64,000 nt of DNA from Anaerococcus lactolyticus ATCC 51172. Lineage in GTDB: Bacteria; Bacillota; Clostridia; Tissierellales; Peptoniphilaceae. Below are positions 51,507 to 59,699 of this stretch, in pieces. Both the position numbers and the translations under genes were made by a program. Every line of letters starts with the position of its first letter. Positions within the stretch are counted from its first letter, which is position 1. The DNA lies in contig NZ_GG666045.1 of assembly GCF_000156575.1 (NCBI RefSeq), forward strand, positions 59,504-123,503, given 5' to 3'. The notes beneath the pieces are model-generated. The model was not told the DNA's origin. It saw nothing but the letters and a program-made list of their open reading frames with translations, and did not search any database.

Positions 51507-53931
51507 GAAGAATTTTCCAATTTTCATCTCGGTTTTTATTGTTTCCTTGTTTTTTACAGTTGTTTTTTATTTTGTTAAGGTAAATCTAGACGCAAACTAC
51601 ATGGAAACAAGAGCTACCAATTTTGCTGATGCCCACATAGATGATCATCTAAGCGAAGAAGATATCGAAAAATTAAGAGAGATAGATGGTGTCAAAGAAG
51701 CTGGTAGGTTAAACATGGACTTCACAAGTGCAAAGCTTGATGATGATTTAGTAGTTATCTATAGACAGGATAACCATATTAATAAAATGAGAGAATTTTC
51801 ATTTACTGAAGCTGGGCGTTTTCCTGAAAATCCGAATGAGATAATGCTATCAAAATCTCTTGTTGAAAAGCACAAATTAAAAATAGGAGATGAAATCCCT
51901 ATAAGTTTTGGTAAAAGATTCCTTGGTAAAAAAGAATTAGATCCTACAAATTCAAAAATAGAAAAAGAAAGTTTTGAAAAAAACCAAATCAAATCTTATA
52001 ACTTGGTTGGAATTTATGAAGATGTTTACAATAAATATGCTGGTCTATCCTATGGATTAATCTTTGATACAACAAAGGACCCTCAACCAGCGGTATTAAG
52101 ATTTGATGATTTTGTTGATGTCCATCTAAATAAAAAAATATTTGAAGATGAGATCACAAAACGACTCGGCAGAAAAATAGAGATGAGATTTGACGAGAGA
52201 ATAGAAAAATATTATAGAGTAAATGATACTTGGCTAGAAAAAATAATGGCTAAGGCAATGATGATATTTTTTCTTCTTTCTATGATTGTAATATTTATAT
52301 TTTTTACAAGGAATATTTTCTGGGTCTGGGGACTTAGAAAAATCAAAGAACTATCTATTTATAAATCAATAGGATCAACAGATTTTCAAATATATAAGTT
52401 ACTATTTAAAGAAGCAGGACTTATTTCAATCATCCCTGTACTTTTGGGCCACTTGTCTGGATTTTTCTTAATTTATGGTTTATATAGTTATTCGCAAAAA
52501 AACCTAGAAATATCAAAATTTGAATATGTTACATTTAATCCTCTACTAACAGGGCTCATATTATTAGTTTCATTTTTGGTAATGAGCTTATCGATAATAA
52601 AACCAGCTAGAAAGATATCTATAATTAATATAATAGATGGTATAAGGGGAAATGTCGACTTATCCATGTCAAAGAAAAAGAAAAATGAAGACCTATGGAA
52701 GGAATTAAGAAATAATAATCTCTCTTCTATCAAAAGTCAAAGGTATATTTCAGCCATTGGTATTTTAATAATATCTATGTTTATATTATCAATTTCTATA
52801 AGTAAGTATTTTAGGGACTATTATGATGAAGATAGTTCTTATAATATTTTTACTACTTATTATAGCTCAGATAAAAAAGTTCCTGACGTTCTAAGCTATA
52901 TAGAAAAAGAGCTAGGAAGTCAAAAGTCATTTATATATAAGGATAAGTATATAGGTGTTAAAAACAATCTTGACTTATCTAATCAAGCAAAAAAGTATAA
53001 ATTAGATGAAAAAATCAAAAAAATACTTAAAAAGAAATCGCAAGAATATTTGCAAGGCAACCTTATTGCAATGGATATAGATGATTTAGAAAAACTTGGA
53101 GGCTCTAAGGGAGAATTTATCTTATATAACAAGGTGCAAGCTGATCCATTAGAACCAATTGCAAAAGCCAAGATGGTTAAATATTTCAAAGATCCTAAAA
53201 ATATAGATATTTCCATGGTTGGATTTGAAAAGAAAATAAAGATATCAAAGGAAATATACGATACAGGCGAGTTTGAATTTAAGCCATTTCCCTTTGTAGT
53301 AAATATTTTTACTGACTATGAAACATATTTTGACTTGGTTGAAGAAGCTAAGGATGATAAATATCTAAACTATCCATATACATTGAAGATGAAAATAGAT
53401 GACAAAGACCTATCAAGTGCCAAAGAATTTATAGAAAATAAACTCAGAGAATCTCTTCAAATCAATGAAAGATATGATATATTTGTAGGCAAAGAAATAG
53501 AAGAGCAAGAAGCATCATCTCTAAAGTATTTGCTATATATTTCATTAGCAGTAGGGATAATTATATTTATCTTAAATGTGACAAATGGGTACTCTTCAAT
53601 AAATATCTCATTGATATCTAGAAAAAAAGAAATTGGAAGTTTATATTCTGCAGGTATGGATATTGATGAATTAAAAGAAAATTATGAAAAAGAATTTTTC
53701 TTAGAACAAGTCAAATCTTTTCTATTAGTAAGTTTTATCAGTCTTACTGTGATGTTAATAATATCTATACTATCACCACAATTTAGCCTACCTATACTCT
53801 TGAAATATTTTGATTATAAAATGTATTTGGGATTTGCACTGGTTGTTTATGTGATAAATCTATTGATCTATCACTTATCTTTAAAAAGAATTTTAGACAG
53901 ACCAACAATTGATCTAATTAGAACAGAATAA
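51499..53931 (+). CDS. Large FtsX-like ABC permease (Bce/Vra-type module)
   Basis: 810 residues from ATG 51499, nine bases after GGAG; another ATG at 51490 is too close to that site. It has an N-terminal helix, a first external domain (about 30-245), FtsX helices (250-380) with WGLRKIKELSIYKSIGSTD, a second external domain (430-665), and a C-terminal FtsX domain with SRKKEIGSLYSAGM. Classic BceB has about 650 residues and ten helices with one large external domain; two external domains make this a different arrangement. The partner ATPase overlaps by 8 bases. Confidence 0.85.
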   Translation: MNKKNFPIFISVFIVSLFFTVVFYFVKVNLDANYMETRATNFADAHIDDHLSEEDIEKLREIDGVKEAGRLNMDFTSAKLDDDLVVIYRQDNHINKMREFSFTEAGRFPENPNEIMLSKSLVEKHKLKIGDEIPISFGKRFLGKKELDPTNSKIEKESFEKNQIKSYNLVGIYEDVYNKYAGLSYGLIFDTTKDPQPAVLRFDDFVDVHLNKKIFEDEITKRLGRKIEMRFDERIEKYYRVNDTWLEKIMAKAMMIFFLLSMIVIFIFFTRNIFWVWGLRKIKELSIYKSIGSTDFQIYKLLFKEAGLISIIPVLLGHLSGFFLIYGLYSYSQKNLEISKFEYVTFNPLLTGLILLVSFLVMSLSIIKPARKISIINIIDGIRGNVDLSMSKKKKNEDLWKELRNNNLSSIKSQRYISAIGILIISMFILSISISKYFRDYYDEDSSYNIFTTYYSSDKKVPDVLSYIEKELGSQKSFIYKDKYIGVKNNLDLSNQAKKYKLDEKIKKILKKKSQEYLQGNLIAMDIDDLEKLGGSKGEFILYNKVQADPLEPIAKAKMVKYFKDPKNIDISMVGFEKKIKISKEIYDTGEFEFKPFPFVVNIFTDYETYFDLVEEAKDDKYLNYPYTLKMKIDDKDLSSAKEFIENKLRESLQINERYDIFVGKEIEEQEASSLKYLLYISLAVGIIIFILNVTNGYSSINISLISRKKEIGSLYSAGMDIDELKENYEKEFFLEQVKSFLLVSFISLTVMLIISILSPQFSLPILLKYFDYKMYLGFALVVYVINLLIYHLSLKRILDRPTIDLIRTE

Positions 53932-53942
53932 ATCAATGAGAG

Positions 53943-53970
53943 CAGCTCTTTACGGGGCTGTTTTTGTTTT
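53943..53970 (+). terminator. Rho-independent terminator
   Basis: CAGCTC pairs with GGGCTG (G-T pair) around TTTACG, followed by TTTTTGTTTTTT. Confidence 0.75.
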
Positions 53971-54063
53971 TTAAATATATAAATAGATCCTAAATTATAA
54001 TACTAAAGTATATTTTTGCATATTAAGTAAATTTATTTTATAATAAAATAAAAAGGTATATAT

Positions 54064-54438
54064 ATGGGAAATTTTAAAAAATATATAATAAGAGAATTAA
54101 GTCCGGAACCCCTTTATATTATCGACATAAGTTGGAATCATGAGGGACTTAAAGTAACTTTAGAAAATAAATCGGATTTAAGGAAAATTTGTCTCTTATT
54201 TGATGAAACTGTTTATTTATACCAAGATACATCAGAAGTTTATAAGCCAAGCTGGCATATAGGCTCAGAAAGTGATTATTATCCATTCTATTATAGTAAA
54301 AAATCAGATTTAATCGATAAATTAAAAAAAGATGTCGACCATGTTAGAGATGATGAAATAATTCATTTTGTAATTATTGGACTTGATGATATTGTGGATG
54401 TCTTGACAACTGATTTACCAAAAGTTTTTAAATTATAA
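54064..54438 (+). CDS. Unknown soluble protein
   Basis: 124 residues with no signal or membrane segment. It begins MGNFKKYIIRELSPEP and contains DISWNHEGLKVTLENKS and HIGSESDYYPFYYS. I do not recognise it. AAAAAGG precedes the ATG weakly. It is the first of four genes with a shared direction up to the NERD gene and its neighbour. Confidence 0.55.
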   Translation: MGNFKKYIIRELSPEPLYIIDISWNHEGLKVTLENKSDLRKICLLFDETVYLYQDTSEVYKPSWHIGSESDYYPFYYSKKSDLIDKLKKDVDHVRDDEIIHFVIIGLDDIVDVLTTDLPKVFKL

Positions 54439-54450
54439 AAGGAGGATACT

Positions 54451-55086
54451 ATTTTTTTTAAAAAAACAGTTAAGAAATTTTTTGTAGATGATGGAAGCTA
54501 TGACATTTTATGGTTTATATTTGGATTGTTAATTTTATTTGTTTTTGCATTTCTTAGTATGCCTTATTGGATTTTTTGTTTGGGTCTTGGGGTACTTACG
54601 AGTGCGATTTTTAGATATATTACAACAGATGCCCTGTTTTATGATGATTTTAAAAATTTAGACAATAGAAAAGATAGACTTAATTATATATTGAGTAAAA
54701 ATATTTTTACATTATTTTTTCTAGCAGGTTTTATATTGATTTTATATATTTTATCATTCCTAGCTACAAAGTTAGGTTTTGTAAATGAAAATGAAGTCAA
54801 CCTTGTTTTGGTTTTTAAGTTTTTAGTCTATATACTTGCGTCTGAAAACATTATTTTAATGCTTAACAACAAAATGATTCCTTCGTATAAATCTGGTCAT
54901 AAAAGAAATATTAAAGAAGATATAATAATCGGTACGGAAAATTTAAAGTCCATGATACCATCCTTATTTGTAAATATTATTCTAATTATTTTTATATTTA
55001 TGTTTAAAATTGACTTAACTACCTTTGCTGGAATAGTGTATCTTCTTGCGTCAATTTTTATTTTTGCCATTTACAAAACTTGCTAG
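54451..55086 (+). CDS. Unknown membrane protein, probable ATT start
   Basis: About 211 residues if translation starts at ATT 54451, five bases after a strong GGAGG (54441-54445); the first regular start codon in frame is a TTG at 54526 lying inside the first membrane helix with no ribosome site. The ATT start gives a cytoplasmic head (FFKKTVKKFFVDDGSYD) and four to five helices. An ATG-to-ATT change or a natural rare start are both possible. The middle loop has SYKSGHKRNIKEDI. The family is not recognised. Confidence 0.6.
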   Translation: MFFKKTVKKFFVDDGSYDILWFIFGLLILFVFAFLSMPYWIFCLGLGVLTSAIFRYITTDALFYDDFKNLDNRKDRLNYILSKNIFTLFFLAGFILILYILSFLATKLGFVNENEVNLVLVFKFLVYILASENIILMLNNKMIPSYKSGHKRNIKEDIIIGTENLKSMIPSLFVNIILIIFIFMFKIDLTTFAGIVYLLASIFIFAIYKTC

Positions 55087-55127
55087 AATTATGTAAAGTT
55101 GATTTTGTTTTTAGGATAGGAGGGATT

Positions 55128-55895
55128 ATGTCTGATACAATGTCAATTATTATAGGTGTTTTCTGTATTTTATTGGTGACAGTATTTAGGTCTCAATTTA
55201 AGGGGAAAATAGGGGAGATTGTTTCTGCAAAATTTTTAAATAAATTAGATAAGGATAAGTATAGGGTTTTAAATGATATTAAGATTGACAACCCATCTAA
55301 TCACACAAAGACAAGCCAGATTGACCACTTGGTTATTTCAAAATATGGAATTTTTGTTATAGAAACTAAGGCTTATAAGGGGAAAATTTATGGTAAGGAA
55401 TATTCGCGTAATTGGACACAATATTTAGGTAGTAAAAAATATGAATTTATGAATCCGATTTTACAAAATTATGGTCATATAAAAGCACTTGAGGCTCTTT
55501 TAGAAGAGGTCTATCCAAAGATGAAATATTTTTCTATTATTGCATTTTCTCCAGAAGCAAATCTTAAAGATGTTGAGGTTCAGGATGCCAAGCTCTGCAG
55601 GATTTCACAAGTTGGTAAGCTTATTGAAGAGCTCTCTGTCGAGGAAATTTATAATGAAGAAGATTTGGAGAAGATTTTAAGCATTATAAATTCTAATAAG
55701 TCACACCAAACAGATATTTCTCATGTAATGGATATAAATAAAATTAAGAAGGAAAATGAAAAGAAAATAGAAGAGGGAATCTGCCCAAAATGTGGGAGCA
55801 AGCTTGTAGAGAGGGAAGGAAAATATGGAAAGTTTTTAGGTTGTTCTAATTTTCCGAAGTGTAGGTTTGTGGTTTCTGGCAAAAAAGATAAGTAA
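55128..55895 (+). CDS. NERD domain protein with topoisomerase-type zinc finger
   Basis: 255 residues from ATG 55128 behind AGGAGGG; the frame is open upstream to 55080, inside the preceding gene. One N-terminal helix (3-20) is followed by a NERD nuclease-related domain (25-140): GKIGEIVSAKFL, QIDHLVISKYGIFVIETKAYKG with the D and ExK catalytic pattern. A C-terminal C4 zinc finger, CPKCG ... LGCSNFPKCRF, follows as in topoisomerase I. It is probably a membrane-tethered nuclease acting on DNA; role unknown. Confidence 0.88.
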   Translation: MSDTMSIIIGVFCILLVTVFRSQFKGKIGEIVSAKFLNKLDKDKYRVLNDIKIDNPSNHTKTSQIDHLVISKYGIFVIETKAYKGKIYGKEYSRNWTQYLGSKKYEFMNPILQNYGHIKALEALLEEVYPKMKYFSIIAFSPEANLKDVEVQDAKLCRISQVGKLIEELSVEEIYNEEDLEKILSIINSNKSHQTDISHVMDINKIKKENEKKIEEGICPKCGSKLVEREGKYGKFLGCSNFPKCRFVVSGKKDK

Positions 55896-55906
55896 ATTAT
55901 AGGACA

Positions 55907-56773
55907 ATGATTAATAATATGCTAAAAATGATTAGAAAAAAACAATTTTTATATTTTGTTTTATATATAGGATCTTTTCCTTTGTTATATTTGTGCTTTA
56001 TATTATGTGCAAAAATTGAATTTATCCCACTATTTAACAATATTTTTTTGGGCATATCTATATTTGTATTTTTTGCTTATAATATTTTCTTTATTAGTAA
56101 ATTTACAGACCTTAATATTAATTTTTATTTAAAACTATTGTCAACTCTTCTTATGGTTGGACTTGGTCTTTTGGCTGGCTATGTGGTTTTGATTATGAGT
56201 ATCTTTGCTTTTAAGGATAGTATTCCTTTTACTTATGATGGAGAAAAATATTATCTCTTAAATGAAGGTTGGGTTGATTTTGATTATGTTGTTTATAGGA
56301 AAGACTTTATAACAATGGATAAGATGACCTTTGAAGATAGTGAAAAGACTTTTACAAATTTAAGTAAAGTAACAAACAAAGAAGCCAGAGACCAACTTAA
56401 ATTTTATTTTCATAAGGATAAGCAAATCGTAAAAACTAACAATAATCAAGAAGATATAGAGCAAAAAGAAAACCTAAGTAGTTCTGAATTCTTAAATAAC
56501 TTTGGACTCGAAGATGTTAAAAAAATCCCGAATTCAAGCTATGGTCTGATAGAAGTTGATAGGGCAGGGGCCAGGTCAAGGTGGTTTTTTGTTGAGATTA
56601 ATGATGATAAAATAAAATTTATATCGGAGATTCCTGATACTAGCCCAGATATTTCTGGATCTGTAAAAGAAGATGGGTCTATTTTACTTGTTTGCAAAGA
56701 TATTAATGGAAATGAAAAACAATATAAATCAAGTGATTTTGGAAAGACCTTTGAACCTGTTAATAAAAAATAA
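55907..56773 (+). CDS. Unknown membrane protein
   Basis: 288 residues. Three or four membrane helices occupy residues 14-115; the rest is an external domain containing PFTYDGEKYYLLNEGWVDFDYVV and the late SSDFGKTF. The ribosome site is weak (AGGAC before ATG 55907; an in-frame ATG at 55919 is an alternative). The final part with DISGSVKEDGSILLVCKD looks like beta-propeller or Sortilin-type repeat strands. It follows the NERD gene by 11 bases. The family is not recognised. Confidence 0.6.
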   Translation: MINNMLKMIRKKQFLYFVLYIGSFPLLYLCFILCAKIEFIPLFNNIFLGISIFVFFAYNIFFISKFTDLNINFYLKLLSTLLMVGLGLLAGYVVLIMSIFAFKDSIPFTYDGEKYYLLNEGWVDFDYVVYRKDFITMDKMTFEDSEKTFTNLSKVTNKEARDQLKFYFHKDKQIVKTNNNQEDIEQKENLSSSEFLNNFGLEDVKKIPNSSYGLIEVDRAGARSRWFFVEINDDKIKFISEIPDTSPDISGSVKEDGSILLVCKDINGNEKQYKSSDFGKTFEPVNKK

Positions 56774-56854
56774 ATTTGATTTTAGGATAAATCTGCATAT
56801 AATATTTTTAGGGAATGAAGTACTCCCTTGATAATTATAATCTAAAACGCGTTG

Positions 56855-56896
56855 GCTGATGACTTCTACATTTTTGTAGGGTTATCAGCTTTTTTA
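56855..56896 (+). terminator. Rho-independent terminator
   Basis: GCTGATGAC pairs with GTTATCAGC (one G-T pair), with inner CTACA/TGTAG pairing, followed by seven T residues. Confidence 0.88.
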
Positions 56897-56912
56897 TTGG
56901 AAAGGAGATTTT

Positions 56913-58115
56913 ATGATATTATCACTTGGACTTATTGTTATTGTGGGCATGGTCTATGCGAAAATTTTTGATAGGCTAAGACTACCTAGAATAATTGGTA
57001 TGCTTCTAACCGGAATTATCTTAGGACCTCAAGTATTAAACTTACTTGATAAGAATATTTTAGATATTTCTGCCGACCTAAGAAGCATAGCCTTGATTGT
57101 TATTTTATTAAAAGCTGGACTCAGTCTTGATATAGGAGACCTCAAAAAAGTAGGACGCTCTGCTGTTTTACTATCTTTTTTGCCAGCAAGTTTTGAGATT
57201 TTATCCTATGCGATTTTCGTACCAAAACTTTTAGGGCTACATTTGGTTGATGGACTTTTAATGGGAGCTGTTATGGCGGCGGTTTCTCCAGCTATAGTTG
57301 TGCCTAGGATGGTGAAACTTATTGATGAAGGTTATGGAAAAGACCAGTCCATTCCACAAATGATCTTAGCAGGGGCATCTTGTGACGATGTTTTTGTTTT
57401 GGTTTTATTTTCATCATTCTTATCTATGGCAAAGGGCAGTGAATTTTCTTTTAAATCACTATTTAAAGTTCCTATTTCGATTGTATTAGGAATAGGATTG
57501 GGCATTGTCATTGGATATTTGTTGTATTTATTTTTTGAAAGGAATTACAAAAATGGAGCCTATATAAGAAATTCATCTAAGGTTATTATTATCTTGGCAC
57601 TTTCATTTTTGCTTGTAAGTTTAGAGGGACTTGTAAAAAATATTGTTCCAATATCAGGACTTCTTGCTGTAATAGCTATGGCTTCATCTTATAAAATAAA
57701 GGCTAATGAGGGAGTTGTTGAAAGGTTATCTGAAAAATTTGCAAAGCTTTGGATATTTGCAGAAATTTTACTCTTTGTTCTTGTTGGCGCTGAGGTTGAC
57801 ATTAAATACATGACAGCTATTGGTAGTGTTGGAATACTTTTGATATTTTTAGGACTTTTGATAAGGTCTATAGGTGTATTTATTTCTGTCAGTGGAAGCA
57901 AGCTTGATAAAAAAGAAAAAACTTTTACAATCCTTGCCTATACACCTAAGGCTACAGTCCAAGCTGCAATTGGATCTGTTGCCCTTGCAAATGGAATTTC
58001 GTCAGGAATGGCAATCTTATCCATAGCAGTCCTTGGAATAATTATTACTGCACCCTTAGGAGCTATTTTGATTGATAAGTCTTACAAAAATTTACTAAAA
58101 AAAGCTTCGAACTAA
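56913..58115 (+). CDS. Cation:proton antiporter (Na+/H+ exchanger family)
   Basis: 400 residues, almost entirely membrane-embedded, with about 12 helices. Typical segments are RLPRIIGMLLTGIILGPQVL near the start, GAVMAAVSPAIVVPRMVK with the conserved Asp/Ala-Pro-type core, and CDDVFVLVLFSSFLS. It belongs to the CPA family (COG0025/0475 type) without a C-terminal TrkA domain. It exchanges Na+ or K+ for protons across the membrane. GGAAAGGAG precedes the ATG. It is probably a single-gene unit or read with thyX. Confidence 0.88.
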   Translation: MILSLGLIVIVGMVYAKIFDRLRLPRIIGMLLTGIILGPQVLNLLDKNILDISADLRSIALIVILLKAGLSLDIGDLKKVGRSAVLLSFLPASFEILSYAIFVPKLLGLHLVDGLLMGAVMAAVSPAIVVPRMVKLIDEGYGKDQSIPQMILAGASCDDVFVLVLFSSFLSMAKGSEFSFKSLFKVPISIVLGIGLGIVIGYLLYLFFERNYKNGAYIRNSSKVIIILALSFLLVSLEGLVKNIVPISGLLAVIAMASSYKIKANEGVVERLSEKFAKLWIFAEILLFVLVGAEVDIKYMTAIGSVGILLIFLGLLIRSIGVFISVSGSKLDKKEKTFTILAYTPKATVQAAIGSVALANGISSGMAILSIAVLGIIITAPLGAILIDKSYKNLLKKASN

Positions 58116-58148
58116 AGGTATAATGCTAATAAACATTAGGAGGAGAAT

Positions 58149-58922
58149 ATGGCAGAAACAAGTTTAAAAGTCACTTTATTAAATTATACAAAAGACGGTG
58201 AAGAAACAATTGCACAAGCAGGGAAATTATGCTATTCTCCTGTTGGAGTTGAAGAAATTTCAAAAAAACAAGACCAAGAATCAATTGCAAAATACGTAAA
58301 AATGCTTGCAAGCCTTGGTCACTTAAGCCCAATAGAACATATTTCCTTTACTTTCGCAGTTGAGGGTGTATCAAGAACTCTAACCCACCAACTTGTTCGC
58401 CATAGGCTTGCTTCCTACTCTCAGCAATCGCAGAGATACGTAAAATTAGATGGGTTTGAATACGTAATTCCACCTCACATAAAGGAAGACCTAGAAGCAA
58501 GGAAAATTTTTATAGAGACAATGCAAAAAGATCAAGAAGCTTATGACAAACTTGCAGAAATTCTTACTAAAAAACATTATGATGTCTTAATTAATAAAGG
58601 CGAAGAGGAAAAATCTGCAAAAAGAAAGGCGATTAAGATGGCAATCGAAGATGCCAGATATGTTTTTCCAAATGCTTGTGAAACAAAAATAGTTTTCACT
58701 ATGAATGCGAGGGCTCTCCTTCACTTTTTCAATCTTAGATCTTGCAATAGGGCCCAGTGGGAGATAAGGGATATGTCAGATCAGATGGTGAAATTAGTTA
58801 AAGAAATTTACCCTAATGTTTTTGCATCAGCAGGTCCATCTTGTGTGTCAGGTCCTTGCCCTGAAGGTAAAATGACTTGTGGCAAAATAAATGAAGTTAG
58901 AGAAAAATTTAAAAATATTTAA
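58149..58922 (+). CDS. thyX: FAD-dependent thymidylate synthase ThyX
   Basis: 257 residues. The ThyX signature RHRxxSxxxxSQR-like motif is at residues 84-96 ([13 protein letters not shown]). Other family segments are [27 protein letters not shown] and the C-terminal cysteines in [17 protein letters not shown]. It makes dTMP from dUMP using methylene-tetrahydrofolate and NADPH with bound FAD, replacing ThyA. TTAGGAGGAG precedes the ATG. A terminator overlaps its stop codon. Confidence 0.96.
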   Translation: MAETSLKVTLLNYTKDGEETIAQAGKLCYSPVGVEEISKKQDQESIAKYVKMLASLGHLSPIEHISFTFAVEGVSRTLTHQLVRHRLASYSQQSQRYVKLDGFEYVIPPHIKEDLEARKIFIETMQKDQEAYDKLAEILTKKHYDVLINKGEEEKSAKRKAIKMAIEDARYVFPNACETKIVFTMNARALLHFFNLRSCNRAQWEIRDMSDQMVKLVKEIYPNVFASAGPSCVSGPCPEGKMTCGKINEVREKFKNI

Positions 58923-58945
58923 GGGCCTTTGGCTCTTTTATTTTG
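58921..58945 (+). terminator. Rho-independent terminator overlapping the thyX stop
   Basis: AAGGGCC and GGCTCTT (one mismatch) pair around TTT, followed by TTATTTTG. The 5' arm uses the last two bases of the stop codon. Confidence 0.7.
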
Positions 58946-58996
58946 CCTTAAAATGGGTATAAAATAAGAATAAGGATAAAGAAAGAAGAGGTTTCT

Positions 58997-59698
58997 ATGT
59001 CTTATATAGAATTAAATGAAGTTAGTAAAAAATATAAGTCAGGTCAATCTGAAATTCTTGCCAATGACAGGATAAGTTTCAATCTTGAAAAGGGTAGACT
59101 TTTAATAATAGTTGGCGCTTCAGGTGCTGGTAAAACTACGCTTTTAAATATAATCGGTGGTATGGAGCAGGCGAGTAGTGGAGATATACTTATAGATGGA
59201 AAAAATCTTAGCAAGCTTAATGAAAATGAGCTTACAAAATATCGAAGAGATGATGTTGGTTTTGTATTCCAACACTATAACCTAATACCAAACCTAACAG
59301 CTTTGGAAAATGTAGAACTAGCAAGTGAAATTTCAAGCGAATCATTAAAGGCAGATGAAATTTTAGACCAAGTTGGACTTTCAAAAAGAGAAGGGAATTT
59401 TCCTTCTCAACTTTCAGGTGGTGAACAACAGAGGGTAGCCATTGCTAGAGCTTTGGCAAATAATCCTAAATTACTCCTTTGTGATGAACCAACTGGTGCC
59501 CTAGATTATAAAACAGGAAAAAATATCTTAAAACTTCTCCAAGATGCATCTAGAAAATTCAACTCAACTGTAATAATTATAACTCACAACTCGCTTATAA
59601 AGCCTATGGCTGATGAGGTGATAGAACTAAAAGACGGTAGGATTTTGAACGCTTATACAAATGAAAACCCTGTTTCTGTAGAAGAACTCGAGTGGTAG
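58997..59698 (+). CDS. ABC transporter ATPase, MacB/LolD type
   Basis: 233 residues. Walker [10 protein letters not shown], signature [10 protein letters not shown], Walker [12 protein letters not shown], all canonical. AAAGAAGAGG precedes the ATG. The permease gene starts 1 base after its stop. A C-terminal tail of about 15 residues ([12 protein letters not shown]) extends past the ATPase core. It drives the large FtsX permease next door. Confidence 0.9.
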   Translation: MSYIELNEVSKKYKSGQSEILANDRISFNLEKGRLLIIVGASGAGKTTLLNIIGGMEQASSGDILIDGKNLSKLNENELTKYRRDDVGFVFQHYNLIPNLTALENVELASEISSESLKADEILDQVGLSKREGNFPSQLSGGEQQRVAIARALANNPKLLLCDEPTGALDYKTGKNILKLLQDASRKFNSTVIIITHNSLIKPMADEVIELKDGRILNAYTNENPVSVEELEW

Positions 59699-59699
59699 T

